NCBI GenBank assembly: GCA_963691705.1
Contig: OY829537.1
Coordinates: forward strand, 20,832,078 to 20,896,077
Reading direction: 5' to 3'
Origin: Viola odorata
Taxonomy: Eukaryota > Streptophyta > Magnoliopsida > Malpighiales > Violaceae
Length of the DNA stretch: 64,000 nucleotides
Part shown: positions 11,589 to 21,170 of the stretch, in pieces
How positions within the stretch are numbered: position 1 is the stretch's first letter
Layout of the letters: each line of letters begins with the position of its first letter
The notes under the pieces: generated by a model
What the model saw: the letters and a program-made list of their open reading frames with translations, nothing else
Database searches by the model: none
Told to the model about the DNA's origin: nothing
Program-made: the position numbers and the translations under genes

Positions 11589-11754
11589 AACTAACAAAGC
11601 AGAAAGAAAAAAGAAAGAAAAGGGTGTGTACCTTGGCAAAAGAGAACACCAGGAGTCTCAGACCAGGAAAGAAGAAGCGGCGCGGGTTACTTGTCTAGAG
11701 GACAACAGCGGGCAAGAAAGGAGATTAAAAAAGAAAGAGAAGGTAAGGAAAACA

Positions 11755-11764
11755 TTATATATAA
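11755..11764 (-). promoter_or_regulatory. TATA box of antisense unit 4
   Basis: The minus strand reads TTATATATAA here, about 170 nt upstream of the ATG at 11588. The spacing fits a start site near 11730 and a 140-nt 5' UTR. Confidence 0.6.
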
Positions 11765-12314
11765 CCCTGAAAGGGGACGACCAATCAGCAGCTGACACAT
11801 GGCGAAGCAGCGCGTCAAAAAGAAAGGCACGCGCGAGAAGGTCTAAGTTTTAAAACAAGGTTGAAATTGAAACGCTTCAGCATTCGCGTCTCCCTAAAAG
11901 ACGCTTGCTTTAAACGCCTCTCCGAGAAAGGACACGTGTCCCACTTCATCATTACTTTTCAAATCACATCAAATGGGGGGGACTGCGGCATTTAATGACC
12001 TAAAAAGCAGTGCTAGCCTCACCAAACGGTACGACACGACGACACAAGGAAGATAATGAAGAAGCAACGATAGCATCACAATAAATCAAACGGCGCAATA
12101 AGGGTTACATAACGTCAGCATTATTACAGAAGGAATAATGACAAATGATCTTCAAGAAAGAATAAAAGAAAAAAGATAGCAATGAAAATAGCAGCAAAAG
12201 GAAGACCCAGGAATCCGTGACGGAATCTGAGGCGCCCGTCAAAGGAAAAGTCACACACCACCGTTACCGTCAGCCTTTTTACCCTCGGAGGCAGAAGAAC
12301 CGCTCCCACCTTTG
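11765..12314. other. Spacer between antisense units 4 and 3
   Basis: This holds the presumed 3' UTR of unit 3 and the upstream promoter region of unit 4. It is A-rich on the plus strand. No other gene is seen. Confidence 0.4.
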
Positions 12315-14343
12315 CTAAGCCTCATCCATTACGGTAAAAATATAGTCAGCAACCTGGGCTGAATTAGAAGAATCGCCCTTGAAACGGGCTACAAATCCAG
12401 AAGTGAAGGCCTCCAAGACCTTCTTTTTCCACAGCTCCTCCTTTAGTGGTGCCCTGGCAGACTCCTCATCTCGAGCCAACATCTCTTCGCGGAGGAGGAG
12501 ATTTCTCTTCTTTTCCAACGCTAACTTCGCCTCCAGAACCTCTATTTTCGCCTTCCCGGCAGACCTCTCTCTGTTCAGTTCCTTTTGTGACTCGTCATGA
12601 AGACGCGTTAGCAGTCTCACATGGTCCGCCAATTTTTTAAGTTGCGCCTTCTGAGCACACATCGCGCTAGAGAAATCTCGTGACTCGCGATCATGAATTT
12701 CGAACAGATAGTTCAGATAGCGGAAGGTATCCAGAGAATCATTCATAACATGCCGGAGACGGGCCGTTGGAGGAAGCTGAAGAAATTTCTCTTTCTCTGC
12801 CCGGGAGCCCATCATCTCCCCTATCAAGGGCGCGGTAAACTCATCTCGAGAAAAAGGTTGGGGAACCCCGACAGCGCGAAGAGCGTCAAAGCATAATCCT
12901 GCCGAGTTCATACGATAACCCGGGGTCCCGTTAGGGTCACCATAAGAAAGATTGATTGACGAAATGGTAGAAGAATCCTCAGTAAACACATTCGTGATAG
13001 GAGTGAAAAACAGCTGTGGAAGGGCTTTAGGCGGCAGCCCACCAGCTAAGCCCGCAGCGGAAGATGTGGTCACTATGTCAGGGATGCAGTGAGAAATCGG
13101 GGAATCAGGAGCATTAGCTGTAGGAGGAGGAGGACATGCTGTCGGGGGAGCCTCCGCCTCAGTAGAGCAGGTAGCACCCGGCACCTCAGTAATCTTTACT
13201 GGCTGAGAGGTCCTTGCCTCGGGCGAAGCGACAGGTGTAGAAACAGTTACCGCATCAGCAGAAAATGCCCCGGTAGCCTGTTCGCTTGCATCCACTCGAA
13301 GTTTTTTCCGACGCGAATGGCAAAGGTCTGGCTTGGCATCCATATCCTCGTCGTCGCTATCAATCACCCTTGTTGCGGTTCGACTAGAGTCTGATCCCTT
13401 GCGACGATCTGGTAGCCAATTTTCCACGAAATGAGAAGCTCGGACAGAGCCGCCGAGCCCTCGCCCCCCCCCCCCCCCCGGGCAACCGTCTTGGTTCTCC
13501 TCCTAGGGGGTCGAACACTTTCCTGATTAGAGCCCTCGGCAGGAGGCGAGGCTGGTAAAGTTCGGAGCGGCGCTACATTCAAAGGAGCCCCAGTATCGCC
13601 TGGAAATCGACCGTTAGCATCCTCTATAAAAGAAACGTACAAAGATGAATGAAAAAGAAAGAAAGAAAGTATGAAAAGAGACAGACCCACCCATAACGCA
13701 CTCCTCCACAGGTTTGAACAATGCGAAATCACGGATGCGATAGCAGGTGCCCTCATCTAACAAAGCGTTAGCCTGATTCAGTTCAGCTCTAGTCAATATC
13801 ACGGGATTCGTCCAAACGGGGCCTATGAGCTCCTTGTTAAAATTAATGCGCCACAAACGGGACGGTAGCTCGAGAACAAAGAAACTACTTTTCCAGTCAG
13901 CCACACCCTTCTCAAAGCCGCGAAACTGCTGCCAGAACGACTGCACGAACGCGTCATCCAACCGAGGAGTGATTTCGATTAAACAATTATGACAGTTCAT
14001 ACTAAAGAATTAAGGTTGTGGCCTACAGAAAGCAAGAAGAGGGAGTTATCTGGGCAGGATTAAGGTTGTGCTCCCGCAGCAGTGTTAGTATTGATTCATG
14101 AACGGGAAAGCGGAAACCATAAAGGAACATCTTAAAATAAAGTAGCCTACAGAAACCCCACACCGGATGGTGAAGCCGCATATGACCTTCAGGAATAAAG
14201 GGTTCATGCCCAGGAGGAAAGGTGATACCGTGTTCCTCCTGCTCGGCTTTTAGAACCACTTCGCATGTAAAAGTACTAGGTGATTGCGCGACTTCCGGAT
14301 CCATGGGTCTCCAAATAACCTGGCGAGGCCTATTCCTAACCAT
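12315..14343 (-). pseudogene. Antisense unit 3 of element A: broken paralogue of unit 4
   Basis: It starts MVRNRPRQVIW at 14343 and stops at 12317-12315. Reading: 14343-14023 (GFRFPVHESIL..LNPAQITP), then a damaged join near 14000-14050, then 14000-13691 (FFVLELPSRLWRINF..EECV). A 67-nt intron 13690-13624 (GT-AG) follows with phase 1, the same phase and length as intron 1 of unit 4. The next exon starts at 13623. A run of 16 C (16 G in the sense of this gene) at 13464-13479 shifts the frame. Beyond it, 13427-12315 is open and has a coiled coil (ELNRERSAGKAKIEVLEAKL) and a basic patch (SRRKKLR). The N-terminal domain seems to lack about 25-35 residues compared with unit 4. Confidence 0.75.
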
Positions 14344-14400
14344 AATAAACCAGCAAAAAGGAAATCTGACAAGGATTAAAGGGGTACCTTAGAAGGGAAG

Positions 14401-14407
14401 ATTTATA
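14401..14407 (-). promoter_or_regulatory. TATA box of antisense unit 3
   Basis: TATAAAT on the minus strand lies about 60 nt upstream of the ATG at 14343. Confidence 0.5.
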
Positions 14408-14842
14408 GGAGAATCGGCGGACGGCGGCAGTCAGCCAAAAAGTTATTCGGAGAAGAAGACGAAGGAAGATGAAGGGAAAAATTCAAAGCGAAGGCAAAAG
14501 TTTTGGAAAGAGAAAATGGCCCTTTTTAAAGAATTAAAATGCCACCGCATTAATTTAACCGCCAATCAGGCTAGGACGCGTATAAAAAATAAGTTGGCCA
14601 CTTGGAAAGCATTAAAAGAATACGAAAAGAGAAGTTATTCGTCGTGATTCCCCAGAAGGGCGACAAAGTTGACCAGGCCAAAATAACCGCGAAATGGTTG
14701 CCTCAGTAAGGCTAATCCCTCGCGTTAGCTATCAACGCAACCAACCGCTAACGGAAAGACAACGACAAAGAGGAAAGATACAAAGCATCATTTTATTCAT
14801 AAAATGCCCAGAGGCATGTACAATGTGCCTAACGTAGAGACG
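14408..14842. other. Spacer between antisense units 3 and 2
   Basis: No ORF was recognised. The minus strand has AATAAA at 14797-14792, 46 nt past the end of unit 2, a plausible polyadenylation signal. Confidence 0.45.
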
Positions 14843-15265
14843 CTACTCCTCATCAGGCCAGTAAATGCCGTGGTGATAAACCCCGTCGTCATCCAGGAAT
14901 GGCATCTTCCCGTCAGCATTCGGGACAGGTTCGTCCACTTCCCTCCCTAAGCAGGACCCTGACGGTCCTGACTTTCCCTTGACACCTGACCCCGTCAATC
15001 CAACACCGGCAGCGGTAGAGGAAATTTTCTCCAACGAACAGTCAGAGAAAGGAAAGCGTCTGTCGCCCTCTTGGGTATTAGAACCAGAAGAATCTAAAGT
15101 CATGACGGACACCATGGAAGTTCTTTCCTTTCGCCTCTTTCGACCCTTTCGGCGGACCAGAGGCCTCTACGGCGGCGACGGAGGAGGGTGGTCTGAGTCC
15201 GGCTAAGTCGGAAGGGTTGGCAAGGAGTCACGATCCGTGGAACTCAAAAAGTAGAAATCTGCCAT
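14843..15265 (-). pseudogene. Antisense unit 2 of element A: small protein, two in-frame amber codons
   Basis: From ATG 15265 (MADFYFLSSTDRDSLPTLPT) one frame runs to a stop at 14843. It is broken by two TAG codons near 15203-15205 and 15167-15169. After them comes a basic stretch (RRKGRKRRKERT), then a Ser/Gly-rich part and an acidic C-terminus (GVYHHGIYWPDEE). No family was recognised. TATTTAA on the minus strand, about 70 nt upstream near 15338, is a possible TATA box, and AATAAA follows the stop. Removing an intron could avoid the stops, but no convincing splice sites were found. Confidence 0.5.
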
Positions 15266-15769
15266 TTTGACCTGCAAAAAGCACAAGAGGAGAAAGAGGA
15301 TGAAGATGAACAGAAAAAGGGAAAGGGCGACTCCCTTAAATAGCCAAGGAAGCGCTCCAATCCTCACGCAGGACCCTGAAAAACAATTAAGGCGCCTGGG
15401 AAAAGTAACCGTAATTGCAGAATCTGATCCGGCACAGGCATGCCCGCTCGATGAATGCGCCAATCAAAAGGCACCAAATAACCGCCCAACCACCTACCCC
15501 TGAAAAAACGGCCCTGGAAACAGTTGAGACAGAGCATTCATTGCTAAATTCCCGGAACACAACCACTGCAAGGGCTGGATCCCGAGGAAGGTTCATTTTC
15601 AGTTGGGCTTGCAACGAATACTCCCAACCAAAGCATCAAGAAATCAAACAAGAAAAATAAGACTTGATAAAAGTAGAAACAACCATTTATTCATGGCCCG
15701 AGCGGCCTAGCGTTCAAATATGTACAAGAAAGCATAAAAGAAAGCAACAAGAGGAAGTGAAGACAGAGG

Positions 15770-16153
15770 TCAAGCATTAGACCCAACATCATCTTCTCCG
15801 GGCACGACGGGAACCTCCCTCAAGGCATCAGCTACAGAGGTCAACTCGGCAGAACAAGCCCCCATACCCTTTAAGCAGCAGGCCAGCAAGTCCTTCCTCT
15901 GCTGCAGCATCGAAGCGACCACATCAAGATGAGAGGTGGTGGTGGCCAGCTTCGCCAAACTCTCCAGGGGGCTAAAGTCCTCCAAAGATATCCCCAGCTG
16001 CTTAGACAAAACAGGGGTCAGTATCCCCTACAGTTCCAGAATATCCTCTGAGGTTTTGAGGATCATCCTCTCCAGGAAGCCGATGTCGCCCTCAGTAAGG
16101 TTCTTCAAGGTCTGAGTTTTGGAGATCAGGAAATTTCTGGTCAGCTCATCCAT
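15770..16153 (-). pseudogene. Antisense unit 1 of element A: small alpha-helical protein with one amber codon
   Basis: Reading from ATG 16153 (MDELTRNFLISK) to the stop at 15770 gives 127 codons with one TAG at 16030-16028. CAG to TAG is the simplest origin. The product would be mostly helical with a Cys-rich middle (LLACCLKGMGACSAEL) and an acidic tail. A TATAAAT lies at about 16213-16219 on the minus strand, 60 nt upstream, and AATAAA at 15691-15686 lies 79 nt past the stop. Sequence around the 3' end (ATTTATTCAT..GTACAA on plus) resembles that of unit 2, so the two units may be duplicates. No family was recognised. Confidence 0.5.
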
Positions 16154-16296
16154 GGTGAAATACGAAAAGAAAGGACGAAAAGGTGTGAAGAAATTGGCGC
16201 AAAGAAAGCTTCAATTTATAACTTCTGGACAAGTGCGGTCAAGGTCAGCCCACTTCCTGACAAAGAGTCGCTCCGGTACACACAAGATTCACGCGC

Positions 16297-16306
16297 AAAG
16301 GGGGGG
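16297..16306 (+). other. Polypurine tract of element A, displaced
   Basis: AAAGGGGGGG is the only strong purine run before the 3' LTR but ends 45 nt short of it. A working PPT normally abuts the LTR. Confidence 0.4.
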
Positions 16307-16351
16307 CGTTAGCCCTTGGTAAACACTCGGGCTCATTTTTAGTTGGGCTTA

Positions 16352-16905
16352 TGATAACAATCCACCTAACGACAAGGGCATTTTCGTCTGTTTGCCCCAT
16401 ATGGAAAGGAAAGAATCACTATTCCTACCGCCACGGTAGGGGCAAGGCTGCCATTTCCCCTCTACGGGACTAACACCAGGAGGGTTGACATCTCGTTGGG
16501 GGTCCCCGCATCGAGCTTGTAGACGACCGGAGGTGTTATCCCACCCCAAGGGAAACGCACTACCGTTACCTTACCGGGGTAACAACTACCCCATACCTAC
16601 CGCTATGACGGTACATCATAACACAGGCAAACCATAGCCCCTGATGGGACCGGTTGCTCCCTAGCGATCCCACTCGCACAGACAGGCTTATTTTGTCTAT
16701 AAATACCTCCCCCACAAAGGAGGAAGGTAAGCGGAATTCACTGGCCAAAAGTCTGCCAATTTTACCACTCATACTAACTTAAGCATCGGAGCGTTTCCGC
16801 TGGAGACCCCCTCCAGCGTCTTGCAGGTACAACGGACCACCGTGAATACTGAACCGGAGAAGCATCTTCCCTTTCTACCCTTCGGCCGAAGATAAATTCT
16901 TATCA
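16352..16905 (+). repeat. 3' LTR of element A
   Basis: Same length as 1831-2384, with TGATAA/TTATCA ends, followed by the target duplication GTTTC at 16906-16910. About 20 base differences from the 5' copy, all but one transitions. Confidence 0.93.
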
Positions 16906-16910
16906 GTTTC

Positions 16911-18187
16911 AGCACCAACCAATCAATTTCAGTGACGAGGAAGTCAATCAAGAACTACAATCTCCTAGAGGTCTCTGTGGACGATCCTCTTACCGCTATC
17001 TACAAACCCATTGTGGGTAGAGTAATTATAATTTTCCCCCTATTTCACATCCATTCATACACTTATTTTTTACGCTCTCGACAGGCAATAAAATTTTGGC
17101 GCCGTTGCCGGGGGCTTCTAATGATGTTTTGTAGTTTTTATTTTTATTTTTGTTTTTGCAGTTTGACAACAAGCTTGGCCAAGTCGTAGGCCAAGTAGAA
17201 CCACGGGTTCCAAACATGGCAGAAAATCAGCAAGAGCGGACGATGAGGGAGCTGAACATGAGACCTATTCCTGTATCCAGCTTGCCCCCGTACAAAATGA
17301 TTGGTCCATAAAGACCAATATAATAACCAACTTCACTAAATTCCATGGTTATTCAAATGAAAACTCATACACCCACCTAAGAAACCTTAATCTCCAATGC
17401 GACACCTTGAAACCAGCCACCATTTCCATTGAAAGAGCAAAGCTAAAACCATTTCCATGGTCCCTCTAGGACTCAGCTAAAAACTGATTTTACAGCGCAC
17501 CCCATAATACCATAACCACATGGGCCGAAATATCTACAATGTTTCTCAATAAATACTGGAATGCAACCAAGGAAGGGGCGGATAGAAAAAACTTAGTCTC
17601 TGTCCAGCAGCGAGGCAATAAATTCCTTGGTGAGTACCACCAAAGATTCCAGGATTTTCAAGACATTTGCCCGACGCATGGAGTGGCTGACCAAGCCTTA
17701 GTCCAGTATTTTTATGACGGAATGTGCCAAAAGGATAAAGAGCGAGTAGATGCCGCAGCTGGAGGAGCCTTATAGGACCTCACTCCAACCCAGGCCAAGC
17801 TACTGCTCCAGACAATGGCAGACAACTGCCAGAACAACACATCCGTAGAGAGAAATTATGTTCCTTCTAATTAAAATGCTAGTAATGTTGAACATAAATT
17901 GACTGAGATTTCTAACATACTCCAAAATCTCTCTACAGGTGTACAAGTATAGGCGGCAGCCCCTGAACAGGTAACCATGGTGTGCGGAGTGTGCCAACAG
18001 TAAGACCACCCGACACACAGTTGCTACATGGTGCAGCAACCGGATGATCCAGTTCAAGTGCACGTGGCCAATAGGTACAACCAGTTCCCTCATGAAAGCA
18101 AGCAATACTTTAGAAGGATCCACCCCAAATCTAAGATGGCAACAGGATACACCCCAGCAGAGTCAGAGTCAGCCTAGTCAACCTCAG
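16911..18187 (+). mobile_element. Athila-type Ty3/gypsy remnant (LTR tail, PBS, gag)
   Basis: CTCTGTGGACGATCC followed by the GTGGGTAGAGTAAT stretch is the usual tail of an Athila LTR. TTTTGGCGCCGTTGCCGGGG at about 17093-17112 is the classic Athila primer binding site. Its 5' side was cut by element A and its 3' side by element D. The rest of the element is gone. Confidence 0.8.
17216..18183 (+). pseudogene. Athila gag fragment, heavily decayed
   Basis: It starts MAENQQERTM at 17216. Stops and frame changes are frequent. The best part, 17539-17775, has FLNKYWNATKEG, FLGEYHQRFQDF and the DQALVQYFYDG pattern of Athila gag capsids. A decayed zinc-knuckle-like region (MVCGVCQQ..DHPTHSC) follows near 17980-18025. 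It is older than the Athila copy at 34260-47782, with which it shares this layout. Confidence 0.75.
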
Positions 18188-20364
18188 TGTTGCTACTCGA
18201 TTTTTTATTTTTAAATTAGTCGTCAAAGCGTTTTTCACATTTCTCATCATCAATTTTCTAAAATCATATTTCCATTTATTCTCGTCAATCTATTATTTAT
18301 TTTTACGCTTCATGTCATCTAAATTTTATTCCATAGCTTTTTCACATTTTTATCGCTTTTTCCGTTCGAACTCGTATCGGTTCCGAGTAAAATTCTTGAA
18401 ACCAAGGGTCGAACATTTTCGCTCTTTAGCTACTTATTTTTTATTATTATTTTAACTTGTGTCATTTCGTTTCATTTTGTTCAATTTTTATCTCAGCATT
18501 TTTTCTGTTCGAACTTTTGTCACTTATAAGTGAATTTTTATCGAGCGATACAAGGAACTTTTCGTCGCTCACTATATGCTAATTATTTCAGCTTATTTTA
18601 TTCTACATTTTAGCATTTTCGGTTCGAGTTTTTATCCATTTTCAGGCGAAATTGCTCGTACCGCCAGATCGAACTAGAAAACCAAAGGGAGAGTCAAGGC
18701 TACAATCAACACCATTGATCTGGTTAACTTGAGAAGTCAACCAAGATCACACGGTCCAGATAATTACCACGTGTACACGCCCAAAACTCAGCCCAGTTCA
18801 TGCACGAGAACGGGAAACGACTCGCCCTCATCTCCTCGCGGTCGCGTCGTAGCTTAGGCTTACTATCCCTAACCTACGAGAGGACGAGAAGGTTCAGAGC
18901 AACCTCAGCCACACAGCCAAGGCATCACTAGTCACCCCTCATCACACCGGTGACGTCATCGCCTCGCACGAACCGACTTACTCGCCTATAAATAGCAAGC
19001 ATTCGCCAAGTTTTTTCTTCACCAAAAACACACACAAACACACGCTATCTAAAGCTCTCTCACTAGAGACAAGCTCAACCAAAGTTGAAGCTCTCTCTCT
19101 CTAGCTTTTAAATTTTCATTTTAAAGCTTTTCTCTGCAAATTTTTCAAAAAATATTTGTTCGTGTTTTGATGAAAATAATGGTTGTTTAAGCTTTTAAAT
19201 AAACTCTATTTCATATCTAGATTAATCGCACAGCTTTAAATAGTCGAATTACCGGCTAATTCGGATGAATTTTAGATTTTTCGTTAATTAAGTTTAATTA
19301 GTTTTTTAATTAATTAACCATTGTTTTGTTGAAATTAATTTGCTGTAATTATTCTATTAAATTTCTGTACTGATGCTGATCATTTTAGTATAAACGGCGT
19401 CAGAAATGGAGCATGTTCACAAGACTCTCGTTGCCGGCAGTTGCGCCGGCGACACGATGAGAGTGCTGATGAATAGTGAGAGCTAACGGCTCTCACTTCC
19501 AATTATTTGGCCTGGCCCACACAGGCCCAAGCAATGAAGCAGCGCGCGCTGGGCGCGCATGCGAGAGAGGGAAGGCTGGGCCTTCGGCCCCGCACGTGAG
19601 GACAGCAGATGGGCTGCCTCAGCCCTAGCTGAGCTGGGTTTGGCTCACCCTTGGTCCAGTGGACCGAGCCCAATTTTTCAGCCTGTCATTTTTTTTCGTG
19701 TCATGTAATCGAACGTGTACTGTTAATTATTTTTTGCACACGTGTACTGTTTATTTATTTTTTGCACACTTGTATTGTTTATTTATTTTCGTACCCGCAT
19801 TGTTTATTTTTCGTGTGCTTGTATGCTTGTTTATTTTCGCACGCTTTGCATGCTTAGATAATTATTCTAATTGTCCAAATCAATCATTTTCACGTGCATA
19901 CAAGAATCTTCAAGCATTTAAACATTATCCTCTCCTCGTACCAATAACTCCGAGCAAAAAGGCTAAATCCTCCCGTATCCCTTCATCAAGTAAACTTTTC
20001 TCCCCCTTTTATTTATTTCACGTTTTTTTCGGCATATACGCTCGTATGCATGAATATTTAGAATTGTTAGAATTTAATTCATTGGGCATGATCACATAAA
20101 TTAGGACTTTTTATCTTTCAAGCATGATTTAACACCTCGTTTTATCTGGTAACCTTTTTAGGATGTGACTCGGGTGTCTAACACCTTCCTGAGTCCATAA
20201 TACGACCCCGAACCACTGTTCTCGGGTTCAGACCCTTTTTGCCTTAGCTTCTATTTTTTTATGCCATGACTTTAGGTTCATTGCATCATGTGAGATGAAT
20301 TCAATTTCGTCTCACATCTCATCCCAAAATTGCTTCGCGCAAAAATTTCAAAAGGGGTGCGACA
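18188..20364 (+). repeat. 5' LTR of element D (2177 bp)
   Basis: It begins TGTTGCTACTCG, identical in start to 28019, and ends GGTGCGACA before the PBS. A TATAAATA box lies at 18987-18994. Near the 3' end, CTCGGG..CCTGAG (20169-20193) forms a hairpin shared with element C. Confidence 0.88.
18987..18994 (+). promoter_or_regulatory. TATA box of element D LTR
   Basis: TATAAATA sits in the context GCCTATAAATAGC, nearly the same as the TATA context of the element C LTR (CTATAAATAGC). Confidence 0.65.
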
Positions 20365-20383
20365 GTTTGGCGACTTCACTAGG
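20365..20383 (+). other. Primer binding site of element D
   Basis: GTTTGGCGACTTCACTAGG directly follows the LTR. Element C has GTTTGGCGACTTCACTGGG at the same place. The TGGCGAC start is familiar from Tat/Ogre elements. The exact tRNA was not assigned. Confidence 0.7.
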
Positions 20384-21170
20384 GGCGTGTAGGGTTGAAG
20401 CCGGAATTTATTTTTGAGGTGTTTTTTTTCATTTACTTGATATTTTGTCATTTTTTTGCATGCCTTTTGTACATGATTTATTATTTTTCATGTATTTACT
20501 TGCTAAATTGTTGTATTCTTGTATGATTTTTATGCATGATTATTGTTTTTCATGTATTTATTCGCTTTGATAAATTGCTATATTGTTTATGCATGACTGA
20601 TGTTTTGTTACTTGCTTTGATAAATTGTCATTCATACGCATTTCACGCATAATGCCCTACCGCCGGGACCTTTCCAAATAAGATTAAGTGGTTAGTAGTG
20701 AGGCCCTGGGACACGTGTCCTGGGTAGTTTTCACGAACCCCAAACTTGGACTCGAACCCCTAAATGGGTGAGCGCCTAGAACTTTTGATGGTTCAACAGG
20801 CAATCACGTATACATTTACTGAGATACCACTTTTATAGTATCGTCCGGGAGCCTTCCATCCAGATAGAAGTAGTAGATGTCACCCCAGCATATGCATCAT
20901 AATAAAATGTGTATATTGCAATTTTACTTCGTTATTTTCGTAATTTTCCATGTTTATGATTTTTATATTATGCCTGCATTATTGTTTTTATCATGCTCAC
21001 CCCTCTCTTTCTCTCACAGCGTGGAAGCTTCAGGATAACATTTCACATTAATCATTGCTTAAACTTATAATTATTTCACTTGTTCATTTTTCAGATCAAA
21101 AAAAACATAGCTCCCAAAAAGCGAACTATTCCTTACAAAGTCCACGTGACCAGACTGCATACACAAAAGA
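20384..21170 (+). other. Element D leader with conserved palindromic hairpin and gag splice acceptor
   Basis: CCC-TG-GGACACGTGTCC-T-GGG at 20704-20724 is a hairpin with a self-complementary centre, conserved in element C at 56846-56866. A pyrimidine tract ending TTTTTCAG at about 21094 looks like a 3' splice site. The codons after it (IAPKKRT..RLHTQK) stay in frame with gag and match the same region of element C. Confidence 0.55.

Larger units (their letters stand above)
1831..16905 (+). mobile_element. Element A: complete Tat/Retand-type Ty3/gypsy retrotransposon with antisense gene array
   Basis: Two 554-bp direct repeats bound it, each starting TGATAA and ending TTATCA. It is flanked by the 5-bp target duplication GTTTC (1826-1830 and 16906-16910). 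Order: 5' LTR, PBS, gag, protease-RT-RNase H-second RNase H-integrase, a tandem repeat, about 7 kb carrying minus-strand genes, 3' LTR. The second, archaeal-type RNase H before integrase and the long 3' region with antisense ORFs place it in the Tat group. The LTRs differ at about 20 positions by hand count, nearly all transitions, so insertion is not very recent. The target was DNA joined to the Athila remnant that follows. Confidence 0.93.

Noticed and set aside
17093..17112. tRNA-like sequence TGGCGCCGTTGCCGGGG
   Set aside because: It is a primer binding site, complementary only to a tRNA 3' end; no cloverleaf nearby. The same holds for 46035-46051.
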